64,000 nucleotides of DNA from Exophiala sp. HKRS030 (taxonomy: Eukaryota > Ascomycota > Eurotiomycetes > Chaetothyriales > Herpotrichiellaceae): contig JAHWDD010000006.1 of NCBI GenBank assembly GCA_023897205.1, positions 2,356,001-2,420,000 of the forward strand, written 5' to 3'. This document shows, piece by piece, positions 32,931-43,725 of the stretch. A program made the position numbers and the translations under genes. Each line of letters begins with the position of its first letter. Positions within the stretch are counted from its first letter, which is position 1. The notes below the pieces were generated by a model. The model did no database searches and had not been told where the DNA came from. It saw only the letters and a list, made by a program, of their open reading frames with translations.

Positions 32931-35294
32931 TCACGTCTTGGTCACGTCCACAATCTTGACATCAACCTTGGCCCCGTTGACCTGTAACTTGTCGTTGACC
33001 GTGAAAGAAGTAGATATCTTGTCCACTGAATTTGTCCCGACGATCTCCACGGATCGTGATTCACTCAAGGGACCATTGACCAACAGCTGTAATCCCTTGG
33101 TGACGTCTCCCTCGGGGACTTTCATTTCTGGGTTGTACGGAACGACCGCCTCGGGCCGCAGCAGGATAGGCAGGGTATCAAAGCCGTGTGTCTCCGTGTA
33201 CCATCTACCGGACTCGTACGTTTTGGTACGATCGAAGAAACTCCTCCACTTTGCAGCAGCAGCAGCACCATCACCACCACCACCACCAGCAGAAGAGGAG
33301 ACAGAAGCCTTGTTCCGCTCGTCGTCGTTGGGCACGTAGAAACTGACCTGGCCATCCTGGGAAAACACTGGCGCAACCAAAATTTCCGACCCGAGCATGT
33401 ACTGTGTATCCAACGTCCAGACGTTCAGGTCGTCGGGGAACTCGAGGAACATTGCCCTCATTATCGGCGTCCCCTTTTGGTGTCCCTCGAGCGCTAGACG
33501 GAGGATATAAGGCATCAATGCCATCTTGCGGAGCACAGACTCCCTGAGGACCTTACTGCACGCTTCGTCCTCGCCAGGGAAGTTCTCCTGGTCGTAGATC
33601 CAAGGTACACGGTAGCTCGAACTGCCGTGTAGGCGGGAGTGGGACCCCAGCAGACCGAACTGGACCCAGCGCTTGTACAGTGCAGGGTCGGGCAGGCCTT
33701 CGAACCCGCCGATGTCGTGCGCCCAAAACGCAAATCCGGACAGGCTGAGCGACAGTCCGCCGCGGAGCGTCTCGGCCATGGCTTCGAACGTGCTCTCGCA
33801 GTCACCGCCCCAGTGGACGGGGAATTGCTGGGTCCCCGCGGTAGCGGCGCGCGCGAAGAGACACGCGTCCCTGCCCGCCGAGGTCATGGTGTCGTAGACG
33901 AGTTTGTTGTACAGGTACGCGTAGAAGTTGTGCATGCGCGCCGTATCGCTGTTGTCGTGGTACTTGACCTGGTGCGAGAGGAAGGGGATGCGTTCGCCAA
34001 AGTCCGTCTTGAAAGTGTCCACGCCCAGACCCATCAGCCGGCGCATATGGCCCGCGTACCACTCGCACGCCGCCGGGTTGGTAAAATCCACGCATGCCAT
34101 GCCGGCTTGCCAGTTGTCCCACTGCCACACGGTCGGGCGGGTGGTGTCGGAGCGCATGATGAAGTAGCCGTTGCGTTTGCCCTCGAGAAATAAGGGCGAG
34201 GCCTGGGCGATGTACGGGTTGATCCACACGGAGATCTTGAGACCGCGGGACTTGAGTCGGGCGAGGTATCCTTTGGCATCGGAGAAACTTTCGCCGTCGA
34301 AGTCAAAGTCGCACCACTGGAAAGACTTCATCCAAAAGGCGTCGAAGTGGAATACGCTCAGGGGGATCTCACGCTCTTTGAACCCGTCGGCGAACGATGT
34401 GACGGTCTTTTCGTCGTACGAGGTCGTAAAGGAGGTCGTAAGCCAGAGACCGTAGGACCAGGAGGGTGGGAGGCCAGGGCGTCCGGTTAGTGCTGTGTAA
34501 CGATTTAGAATGTCCTTAGGACTGGGGCCCGCCACGACCATGTATTCGAGGCTTTCCGCCCGGACAACTATGTTGATGCGCGTGGTACGCTCGGATTGGA
34601 TTTCCAGCATGACCTTGCCCGGATTGTTGATGAACACACCGTATCCGCGGCTAGAAATGTAGAAGGGAATGTTTTTGTAGCCAAGCTCGGAGGATGTGCC
34701 GCCGTCTTCGTTCCAGATGTCGACGACTTGACCGTTCTTGATGAAGGGGCCGAAGCGCTCACCGAGACCGTAGATCTTCTCGCCAACTGAGAGATCGAGC
34801 TCGAGGAGCATGTAGTTCTCTTGCTCGGCGTACAGACCCTCATCTATCTTGTACTTGGGAGTGTCAGCGGAGGTGACAAAGGCTATAGAGCGGAACGAAT
34901 GGCCAGTCAGGCGTTTGGAGTTGGTGAAATAGTCAAAGGAAAGGGCGTTTGGAGCCGTGTTGATGGCCAGGTCAAGGGGTCCGCTTGAAAAGTCCAGGCT
35001 TTTGCCTTGGGTGTGAGTGATTTTGGGTTGAGGATTTGTCTCGAAAAGTGGAAAGTTGGGACCCGAGTCTTCTTCGCCTGTCCAGTGTGAGAAGTTGACT
35101 GCAGTGACACCTTCGATGGGAGAGCGGATGGTCGCTGATACTGTGCCGACGTTTAATGTATCTCCTCGATGTCGCTGTGGTTTCGTGAGAAGGAGGTCGA
35201 CCTTCTTGTCGCCGACATTGGCCCTTTCGACATTGCCCATCCAGTTGGGAGTCATCCCATTGCGGTTCTTCCACATTCCATCTGTGAGCTTCAT
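32931..35294 (-). CDS. Glycoside hydrolase family 31, alpha-xylosidase
   Basis: This is an intronless frame of 787 aa. It starts MKLTDGMWKNRNGMTP, as GH31 alpha-xylosidases of the YicI/AxlA type do, and lacks a signal peptide, so it is probably cytosolic. The beta-sandwich N-domain includes IYGLGERFGPF. The (beta/alpha)8 barrel has FHFDAFWMK and WINPYIAQ, then the nucleophile motif KTDFGE with Asp431 and the acid/base in HWGGD with Asp498. DTFKTDFGE rather than the maltase WxDMNE motif points to alpha-xyloside substrates, such as xyloglucan-derived isoprimeverose. An Ala/Gly-rich microsatellite insert (coded at about 33248-33300) lies in the C-terminal beta region, in a loop. It is convergent with the methyltransferase, with 149 bases between stops. 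Confidence 0.93.
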   Translation of the reverse strand: MKLTDGMWKNRNGMTPNWMGNVERANVGDKKVDLLLTKPQRHRGDTLNVGTVSATIRSPIEGVTAVNFSHWTGEEDSGPNFPLFETNPQPKITHTQGKSLDFSSGPLDLAINTAPNALSFDYFTNSKRLTGHSFRSIAFVTSADTPKYKIDEGLYAEQENYMLLELDLSVGEKIYGLGERFGPFIKNGQVVDIWNEDGGTSSELGYKNIPFYISSRGYGVFINNPGKVMLEIQSERTTRINIVVRAESLEYMVVAGPSPKDILNRYTALTGRPGLPPSWSYGLWLTTSFTTSYDEKTVTSFADGFKEREIPLSVFHFDAFWMKSFQWCDFDFDGESFSDAKGYLARLKSRGLKISVWINPYIAQASPLFLEGKRNGYFIMRSDTTRPTVWQWDNWQAGMACVDFTNPAACEWYAGHMRRLMGLGVDTFKTDFGERIPFLSHQVKYHDNSDTARMHNFYAYLYNKLVYDTMTSAGRDACLFARAATAGTQQFPVHWGGDCESTFEAMAETLRGGLSLSLSGFAFWAHDIGGFEGLPDPALYKRWVQFGLLGSHSRLHGSSSYRVPWIYDQENFPGEDEACSKVLRESVLRKMALMPYILRLALEGHQKGTPIMRAMFLEFPDDLNVWTLDTQYMLGSEILVAPVFSQDGQVSFYVPNDDERNKASVSSSAGGGGGDGAAAAAKWRSFFDRTKTYESGRWYTETHGFDTLPILLRPEAVVPYNPEMKVPEGDVTKGLQLLVNGPLSESRSVEIVGTNSVDKISTSFTVNDKLQVNGAKVDVKIVDVTKT

Positions 35295-37107
35295 TTGGGC
35301 TGCCCGTTTCTGGTTCCAAGGTGAAGCTAAACGATGAGAAATATGAATCTGTCTGGGAACGGCCTACCTTGAGAAGCTGGCACTTGGTTCGGCAGCAGAG
35401 AGGGTTTACAGGTCAAGATGTTCAGTAAGGACAGATTTACCTACCTTTGGCAACCTGTGCGTATATGTGGGATGAGGATTGTTAGTATGCTTAACGCTCC
35501 ATCGTAGTGAATATAGAAACCCCACGGTGGAAGCCCTAGAAGCTACTCCGCAGTGAGAGCTGTATCGTTGGTGTTATATATTATATTGTCTGACAAAAAC
35601 ACTGGTCCTGCAAAATGTAGGCGAACCTGGCGGTGAAGATTTCTGTCTGACTATTGTCGTCTTCCCTCATTTTAGGCAGATTGAGCATCGATCAGTCTCC
35701 ATGTTCACCACGACGTCTTAACTAGAGCGTTACAATTGGTGGCATTGGCTGCTTGAACGGTAGGAAATCATCCGAGAGGCGGAAAACTCAACAACGCCGC
35801 CTGCTATGGAGAACCCTTGAGCTTTTAAGAGCATCTGGAACCACCACTCAGGATAAGGCATTCTGAAGGAAGACATGATCAAAAGTTGTAGGAGTATCGA
35901 CGCCAAGTCCTCCGTATATTACGACTTATTGCTGACCATATTCACCAGCATTGACTAGTCTTTTGGGCTGGAAGAGTCTTAAAGGTCACCACACGGCATA
36001 TTCCGTGGAAGTTCTTAAACAGTGAGATCGGGAAAGGTGCTCTTTCAATACTCTCCGAATTAAGGTAGGTACAATAGCAATACTTGTTCTCACAATGACC
36101 ATCATAGGTCTCAGGGTCTTCCGGTACCCCTGATCTTCGTTCTCATGACGAACTCTTCTGGACCAAATTCTGAATTACGGCCATTGTTCCCACGTGGGAA
36201 ACCCCCCGAACAACGTGGTAGCGGACGTAAGAACCAGAACTTTGGGAGAGAATGGCCGGCAATGATGCCCTTATAGGGACAGAACCTCAGCGGAATGGAT
36301 CTCGCCGTCCGAGTTATTGGGTGCACGAACCCTTTTGTCCTGGAGGGAAATCGACGTAAAGAGGAACCGAAACCGTGTCTGTGCACAGTGGGCAATGGTC
36401 AATTTCAAATCAAGGGGCATGTCACATTGCAGGAACAACACAGCACAATAGTACATAAAAGTGAGCAGTGCAACAAAAGATTATTTGATTAAGAGAATCC
36501 AGCATTTCATCTCAGTAATGCTCGTACGGGTGCGAAGGATTTACGACGAAGCCTTGTGGCCCCAAACAAGCCCAGCCAGTGGCTGCTTTTAACCATAAGC
36601 TGCTTAAGTCCCGAGGCTCCAGGCCCTTAAATCCGCCTAAGCGCCAGGCCCAGAAGTGATTGTTATTGGGTGTGATTTATTAGTGCCTCAGGGTCTGTAC
36701 TAAGCAGGTGCTAAGCAGTTCACTGGCCTCCGCCATCTGCATCGTTCGGAAACATCGAGACTCACTAGAGGAACCTGCAACCCTCAATTCGGTCGGCGTC
36801 CTCTTCCTCTCCTTCGTCCTCTGTCGATCGCCCTCAACCCCACGACTACATCTACCACAGACCACCCACCAGCAACTCCAGAGGCACTTTAGCCTCGAGA
36901 GTTGCTGGTTTCGAGGCACAACAATCCCCTAGCCGCAGTACCTCCGACCTCCTGCGCCAGGAATGCGACTTGATCCTCCTTCTGGCCACAATCGACGTTT
37001 CACCAGCAAATTTGCATGCAATCCTCTTGCGACACTATGCCAACGAACACCTTGACATTCGGTTGACACTCTAGGTCCTCGACACCTCAACGTCCATACC
37101 CTTGACC
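35295..37107. other. Intergenic region upstream of the GH31 gene and a + gene
   Basis: This is a long divergent upstream region. Only short frames (up to 94 codons) are present. The last 350 bases before 37108 are CT-rich and likely 5' leader. No repeat family or RNA gene is recognised. Confidence 0.55.
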
Positions 37108-38127
37108 ATGCCGCCTTTGACGAGCCTTCCCTTGAGGCTCTCCGAGCCCTCCCGCGATTCTGCCTCATCCTATGACTCTACACTCCTTCCGGAGATCTCT
37201 GCTGAGAATATCGCGTTACCTCCGTCTCCTCCGAACGAAGAGGATATAAAAATTTTCCACTCACCCCCAATCATCTCCTCACCTCCTATCGACAAGAGTC
37301 CTAGGCGCAGCGAGTACTTCACCCAGAACCTCACACCTACCCGAAATCGAGGAACTTCGCCACAAAGAAGAATGAGACCGCTTTCAGTCGGCAGTATTCC
37401 TATTGCTCCGCCTATGCAGAGAGCCCATTCATCACCAGGGGTGGACGCCTCCGGACGCTATGTTACTCCATACGGTCATATCAGACGACCATCTTCACCT
37501 CTACATTCTGGAAGGAGAACGAGCCCTTTGAGATCAACAGCAGAGGATACTTACCCCCGAGATCCAACGTGGAGCGGACTCAACATCGAGCCGAACATTC
37601 CTGAAAACGAAGAATTGGAGTTGTCTGGAGATGCGGATTTGTCCCAACCCTCGTTGATGTCGTCCTTCTCCAATACATTCCCTAGGTCTCGACGGCGGAC
37701 CAATCTTCCTCTGCATCAAAGTGCGAGTGCACCTGCTCTATATGCCCGAGCCGCCAGCCCGATGTCTGGCAGAACGTCACCTTCACCGTCTTTTGTGCAA
37801 CAAAAGTTCTCGAATGAGCCGTACCCAAATTATTCGGTGAGCTCAGCATCAAGTGTACCAAGTACACCTACGTCACTACGGTCTCGATCTCCGTCCATTA
37901 GCTCTCTCGAGACCATTGAAGACAGTCCAGATGCCGAGGAAGCGGCGCTTCTGGAAGAGGAAGTGGCCAAGATGAAAGGCGACGATGCGGAGACTTTCGA
38001 GTCTCGACGAAAAAGCTCGATGGAACAACGAGGAAACAACTTACGGAGCAACAAGGAGAGAAAGCGATGGTCTGTCTGTGGAGCTGAAAGAAGAGCGGAT
38101 TTTTCTTTGGCGCCTATCGAAGAATGA
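37108..38127 (+). CDS. Disordered Ser/Pro/Arg-rich protein of unknown function
   Basis: This is an intronless frame of 339 aa from MPPLTSLPLRL; an in-frame ATG two codons earlier is possible. It is almost wholly low-complexity, with many SP, TP and RxxS motifs, as in heavily phosphorylated fungal proteins. Recognisable blocks are RRMRPLSVGSIPIAPP and QRAHSSPGVDASGRY in the middle, a Ser-rich SVSSASSVPSTPTS stretch, and a short acidic helix (DAEEAALLEEEVAKMKGDD) near the C-terminus followed by a basic tail. No membrane segment or enzymatic motif is visible. The acidic helix and codon regularity argue that it is real; I do not recognise the family. Confidence 0.7.
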   Translation: MPPLTSLPLRLSEPSRDSASSYDSTLLPEISAENIALPPSPPNEEDIKIFHSPPIISSPPIDKSPRRSEYFTQNLTPTRNRGTSPQRRMRPLSVGSIPIAPPMQRAHSSPGVDASGRYVTPYGHIRRPSSPLHSGRRTSPLRSTAEDTYPRDPTWSGLNIEPNIPENEELELSGDADLSQPSLMSSFSNTFPRSRRRTNLPLHQSASAPALYARAASPMSGRTSPSPSFVQQKFSNEPYPNYSVSSASSVPSTPTSLRSRSPSISSLETIEDSPDAEEAALLEEEVAKMKGDDAETFESRRKSSMEQRGNNLRSNKERKRWSVCGAERRADFSLAPIEE

Positions 38128-39484
38128 TCAAAAAACAAGAGTTTCGGCCCGGTCAGGAGCCGTGATTGCGCGCTGGATATTGAGCAGCGCGCAATAACTA
38201 CAACAGTATGGATCGGCAATGCAAGGGAACCAACATTATGGGTTCTCGATTGCAGAGGAACAATGACTCAGGCAAAAGATCCTAGGTGAACATGAGATAC
38301 CCCATGGGCTTTGTACTTGTATTTGTGGGTTTTTTTGTTTTTTGCAAGGCTAGATAGTAGCTACACGACATTGACACAGTCTCTAGTCAACGCTGGCAAC
38401 ATGCTATGATGAATGATATGATTATGAACACATGATTGGTATCTTGTTTGTTGATTTGCCTACCTAGGTAGGCACCTGTGTTGCGAAGGTACATACCTGA
38501 ACCCACGAGTGCTTTTGATATTGATGAGTTGGGCTTTACGCTCTTCGTGGGCGTACTCCGCCAATTGATATCAATATTCCATTGAAAGGCAGGCGTCCAT
38601 GCCAAACTTTCCACTTCTTAAAGATCTCGGTCTCAGATCTAATCTAGCTCCATCGTCAGCGATGCAGCAGTCTTGGGAACTTCCTAGGTAGGCAAAAACT
38701 GTTGTCGTTCCAGCTCGGGGCGTGTCAACCGAATTGGTTCTTGCCCGAAAACCGGTGAGAAGGCGTAGTCTCATTCGATTACTCCGTATAACAATTCGAG
38801 AATCAATCTCACAACATTTGACCTGGCCCTCCCTCCAAAAGTGGCTGGAATCTATCGTCTCTCCCATGGTCTCGCGCCGTCCTCGTCCACATGACAATGC
38901 CAGCAATTGGTGTGTCGGCACGCTCGCCCAGAGCGCGTCGACTTGCCGTCGCAATGGGGATTTTTTCCTTCTCGCGTGTAGAGACTTTCAACCTAAAGGG
39001 GATGAGCTGATCCGTCACAGCATCAAACATTATTTCGTTGAGTGAGAATTTTGATGTCTGGATTGTGCTAGAGTTTGATGGCCACCACAGCACCAGCAAG
39101 GATGTGCGTTCTGTGAAAGATCAGACTGCGAGCGCGTGATCACTGTGGGGAGCTGCGAGGGTCGACTGACCTTCGAGGGTGGTTGCCAGAACGGTCGCCG
39201 CACAGGCAGCAACTGTGACCGGCCTCTCAACCGTTGAGAAATTTGGGGTCTTGCAGGTTGTTGTGCCAATACCAGCCAACAATTGAGCATTCACCGTTTC
39301 CTGCTTCCCTGTCGATATTGTTGCCGCAAAATGACTGGTTCTCGATGGTCGATAGCAGCCAGCCTGGAGTTGCACAAAAGGCACCGACCCTGGGATCTGG
39401 CCAACAACTGTTAGACGCAAACGGGAGGCGTGGTAGTCATCATTGGCATGTCTTTTGGTCCTGCCATATCCATGTTTGATGATA
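38128..39484. other. Intergenic region between convergent genes
   Basis: It contains the palindrome CCTACCTAGGTAGG at 38459-38472, a related CCTAGGTAGG at 38683-38692, and a TACTCCGTA copy at 38780-38788. Opposing frames of about 100 codons exist at 38722-39420 but show no family resemblance; see the rejected items. Confidence 0.55.
38459..38472. repeat. Perfect 14-bp palindrome CCTACCTAGGTAGG
   Basis: It is self-complementary over 14 bases. Shorter relatives (CCTAGGTAGG, TTACCTACCTAG) occur at 38683-38692 and 12101-12112, all intergenic. Confidence 0.85.
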
Positions 39485-40662
39485 TCACGTCCTCTTTCGA
39501 CGGGCGGCCCTAGTCTTCTTTCGTGCCGCGCTACCTAATGGCTTCGTAGCATCTTCGCCCCGTTGTTCGTCCATATGTTTTCCACGCGAGCGGTCTTGGG
39601 GGTCAGGCTCCAATCTCAGGAATTCTCGGACCGTCCAGTCAAAGACGTTGTCGTAGTCGAACCCTTGTTGGCGGAAAAGCTTGCTGAACATCCTTCGGAG
39701 GTGCTGATAGTCGGGTCGATCCTCGTAGCGCAATTTGTTCACGTAATTCATGTAGTCCTCGAACTCAGTCGGTAGCCCTGCACAGAGTTCGCTCGCACTG
39801 GTCGCCTGCTTCATTTCCAGAACCAGTAGGTGTTTGGCATCTCGCTTCGCCTTGAGACCTTGCCAAGGGAGATTCCCACGCAGGAAGTACACCAGCATGT
39901 AGCCTAGTGCCTCCAAGTCATCCCGCCGAGATTGTGCTACGAGGACAGGTCAGCCGAGCTTCTTGCATGCATGCTTGAACACAGTTGACACGTCACTTAC
40001 CGACGCCCAAATGTCCGTTGATGCTCGCATATCTGCATGTGCCTACTAATTGAGGAGGACGTGCGGGCACACCAACACGACGAGGAGGGCTGCTCGCCCT
40101 CCACCGGTCGGGATCTCGATAGGTCGCAAGGCCTAAATCGGTCATGTAGACAATATTGCCTCGTTCACCCGTACCCAGAAGGAAGTTTTCAGGCTTGACA
40201 TCCCGATGGAGATAATTGTTCGAATGAAGACTCTCGAAACGAGAAAGCAATTGATTGGCGAGCATCAGCGTCGTCTTCAGCGAGAACTGGTCACCACAAT
40301 ATCGGAACAAGTCTTCCAAGTTCGGACCGAGTAGCTCAAAAACCAAAACCATAAAGTCATGTTGTTGTCCGAACCAGTGCACCCGAGGAAAGCCAGATTT
40401 CTGTAGAGATCGATAGATTCGCGCTTCTTCTTCCAGTAGAGACGGTGCAACACTGTGATGTTCAAATTTCATGGCGACTTCGTTGCCGGTCTCGCTATCA
40501 AGACCTAGGGAAAATGTGAGATCTTGTCTCAAGTCATGAGACCCCCATCTATGCGGCCATACCTAGATATACATGGCCAAAAGTACCAGATCCTAGTTTT
40601 CGCACCAAGTGATATCTGCCACCGATGGCTATGTCATGTACACGCTGCACAAAGCTGTCCAT
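39485..40662 (-). CDS. Casein kinase 1-like Ser/Thr protein kinase
   Basis: The gene has three exons: 40662-40563, 40504-40001 and 39936-39485. The introns are 58 and 64 nt, and the product is 351 aa. The glycine loop is LGSGTFGHVYLG, spliced in its last Gly. The ATP lysine is Lys46 (VAMKFEH), the catalytic loop HRDVKPEN has Asp135, and the metal motif is DLG (Asp156), as usual for CK1 in place of DFG. The CK1 signature is GTCRYASINGHLG followed across intron 2 by QSRRDDLEALGYMLVYFL; typical members have GTARYAS and INTH. The tail ends in a basic cluster (ARKKTRAARRKRT), a likely nuclear signal, and no C-terminal Cys pair for palmitoylation is present. That favours a nuclear Hrr25-like role over a Yck-type membrane role. 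The small size suggests a divergent paralogue. Confidence 0.93.
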
Positions 40663-41063
40663 GCTGTGGTTGATGGTCCTGGGTTAATGTTGACTCTCGT
40701 GAGGGTTTGGGTCTTTCGGTGCTCTCCCTACCTGCTACCAAACATGTTGAGGCTCTAATAGCCCCCCGTGGTTGCCTAATATACTCCGCATCACCCAGAA
40801 TTAGCCCCTAACACGCTAAACGCCTCTCGGCGTCTCTCGTCCAATTAACCATTCTTTAGCGCCCGTGGCTTAACATCGTGTGTCAACCTCCATCCAACGC
40901 AGACATACGACCAATCCATCGACTTGATGCGAAGTGCTGCATCGATGACCTGCCACACCTCACCTTTCAATATGCAACGCTGCCTAAACGGTCGCGTTAT
41001 GTCGTGTCCTTTTTTGAGGCCACATCCTCGCACCTTTTCCCTCGACTCTCTCCGTTTTTACTC
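40663..41063. other. Divergent promoter, CK1 / DUF7924 gene
   Basis: About 400 bases lie between the two start codons. The part next to the + gene is pyrimidine-rich. Nothing else is recognised. Confidence 0.55.
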
Positions 41064-42997
41064 ATGTTCGCCCTCGAAGAACCCAAGTCGAGAAAGCGAC
41101 GACTGTCCTCACAAGAGCCTTGGGATGTTGAGCCGGAAACGATAGCAAAGAAACAGAAATCCCTTTCGGAATGCCGTGACGTCCCTCGTCATCGTCGTCG
41201 TTCTCCCAGCTTTTGGGACACATTGTCTAAGATACGATTGAGTCGCAGCTCTCTTCGAGAGTTTGAACGTAGGAACATTGGAAAGAAGATACAGTCACCT
41301 TATACACCCACCACGAAGATCGAATATCCCACAGGGCGTTCTCGCCTACGGCTCAAGAGATTTGCTCGACGTGGTGGGCCTGACCTATCACACCTTCGAG
41401 GGGTATGTCTCTCCCATGTCGACGTGAGCTCACCTCGCAGACTGACTAGAGTTTGTGATAGCTTGCCAACTTGCCTCCTCCGATCCTCGACAAAATGAGC
41501 GATCATGACAGTGCTCGAAGCGGGAAGCGGTCTTCAGCCTCCTCGAAACCAAGTGACTCTACCAAGACCACTACCACTAAGACCACCCCGTATAGTGGCA
41601 ATTTTGAGCAAAAGTGTATTGACAACGGTATCTACCCCGATGTATATGAGTACCTGGATGGAAATATATCACAAAACCCGACGAATCTGGGTGACATTCA
41701 GGCCGCACAACGCGTCCCTCGGGCATCTCTCTCACCATCGCGATTCACTGACAAAGATTTTGAAGCCTTTCGGCGGGCGAATGCGAAGGCAAAAGGCGAG
41801 ACTACGGGAATGTGTACTGTATTCCCTTTAATCGCCGGAAATGAGGCGACCCATCATTCCCAGATGGGCCTGCCGTTGAGCAAGCTGGAAGCGTTCGACA
41901 AAGGTCTCAGCGACCCGAGGCCTGACGTCTATCACGGAGCGGCACCCTCGAGCATCCATCCGCGGGTTCGTGCTGATTTGGCAGATTTTATCATTCCCTC
42001 AAAGGTCGACACGAGTCGTCCGGCCGCTCCGAACTTTTTCGTCGAGGGCAAAAGCGCTCAAGGACGAGCAGATGTGGCAAAGCGACAGGCCCTGCTTGAT
42101 GGGGCTATGGGGGCACGAGCCATGCACCAGCTCCAGAATTATAAAGCTGCGGAGCCAATATATGATAACAGAGCACGCAGCTTTTCTGCTACCTATCAAG
42201 ACGGCATTCTTCAGACCTATGCGCACCACGTCACAAAGCCTCCCGCTCCTGGAGGGGACCCAGAGTATCACATGACCTTGATAAGGGGGTTCGTTTTGAC
42301 CAGCGACAGAGAATCGTTCGTACAAGGCGCGACGGCCTACCGCAACACTCGAGACCTAGCAAAGGCAGAGCGTGTCAGTTCCATTGCCCGCGCCAACCAG
42401 GAGGCTCGCACGACAAGCCGCACATCCCAGTCAGCGGCCGCCGCTACCGAGTCGGACACCTCTGAAGACGAGCTGGCTCGTGACGAAGCGACCCCAGCTA
42501 AGCGCCTGAGGCCAAGTGCAGCTCTATCCATGAGCTACGGTTCTGCAACTGGACGAGAAGGTCGTCCTGCCTTCGGAGCCCCCATGGCACCGCCCCAGAA
42601 CAACAGGTCGATGTCGTCCAGGCGCAGTGGGCGGCCTTCTGCGGAGAGGAGCACATCATATTCAACTCCCAGCACACCGAATGGAACGGACGGATCATCT
42701 GTGGAGAGACCTTCAGACCTCTCCAGGCAATCTCCGAACATGCAGGACTTGAGACGGAGCCGTCAAACACGCCCCATGGTTGAAGTTACTTCAGAGCGGA
42801 TGCGGCATGGAGATGACTTGGGATGGCGCATCGAGCACGGCGATAAGTCCATCTTCGTGAAAGATTCGCAATGGACGATTCGCCAGAAAGACGGAAGGCA
42901 GGCTCTTTACTGTGCTCGTCTCAATGTCTTTATGTATCAGCCCAATCTAAACAGAGGTAAAGCCACTAGGAATTCCGTGGAGACGGGAAAGCATTGA
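41064..42997 (+). CDS. DUF7924-type fungal protein
   Basis: Exons are 41064-41402 and 41462-42997, with a 59 nt intron (GTATGT, CTGAC, GATAG) and about 624 aa. The chosen start MFALEEPKSRKRRLSSQE gives the basic, disordered N-terminus usual in this family. The splice yields LRG-LANLPPPILDKM. The central domain contains NFFVEGKSAQGRADVAKRQ, DGAMGARAMHQLQNY, then ATYQDGILQTYAHH and YHMTLIRGFVLTSD, which I match to the fungal DUF7924 domain. Some residues (EGK, xQxxxDGxxGARAMxxLQ) suggest a PD-(D/E)XK-nuclease-like fold, but that is inference. The C-terminal 200 residues are disordered, with an acidic/Ser stretch and a KRLRPSA basic patch. Such genes are numerous and variable in ascomycetes; the biological role is unknown. 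Confidence 0.85.
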
Positions 42998-43725
42998 TGT
43001 CGACTAAGGCTAGCATTTCTGCGCATTTCTGTTTTTGTGGGTCCGGTTTCCTCTATCCGACATACGAGGTAGATGAAGGGGATTTGTTACATGTTCTGGT
43101 ATACAATAAGTGTAGCTGGCGTTGCACAAGGATGCTAATTATGATTCAATCTCATACCTTCTGTCCTTAATTCAGGCGGCACACTCATTATAAGCAAGAC
43201 AGGCACCCAGGCGACAAAGTGCTCAAAGTCGTGCAGCGACGTCTCTGATCGTCCAGTAGAGCCTCTATCGCTCTCCGAGTCGCATTCGTTGGTCGACGAA
43301 AGTGACTCACTTCCTCGCCACCGAACGAAGGTAGAGACAGAAGCTGCAGAGTAGGCCTTAACGTATAGCATTTAGGATGCGCAGGGCTGTCTCGACATAG
43401 TGCCGTAGAAACTACCATAGTTATTTGCAATACGTCTAACATTTGACATGTGCCAGTGGCAAATGTACAGCCTTGCGCTAAAACCGCCAACCCACACGCG
43501 AGGCTGGACCCTGCATGATACAGATCTGGCCAAATCAATAACTTGCCAACCCTTTACTCTGCGGCATATCAAGTTTAAACTGCACCACTTTAGATTCCTC
43601 GCGCTCGTGTTCTGTTCGGAGAGACGAAGACGACGTCACACATTTTATCGGTGTTGCTTTTCACTTTGTCATACATGTCGTGAACAATTCACGAGTAGAG
43701 CTGTCGCAGCTCCATTACCGCAGCA
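42998..43725. other. Intergenic region between DUF7924 and ERV41 genes
   Basis: It holds the 3' flank of the DUF7924 gene and the ERV41 promoter. Short opposing frames only; no coding signal recognised. Confidence 0.55.

Noticed and set aside
38809..39420. Minus-strand frame of about 200 codons with one TGA at 39121, resembling another interrupted gene
   Set aside because: No family resemblance, composition is not protein-like throughout, and opposing frames of similar length overlap it; chance is the simpler reading.
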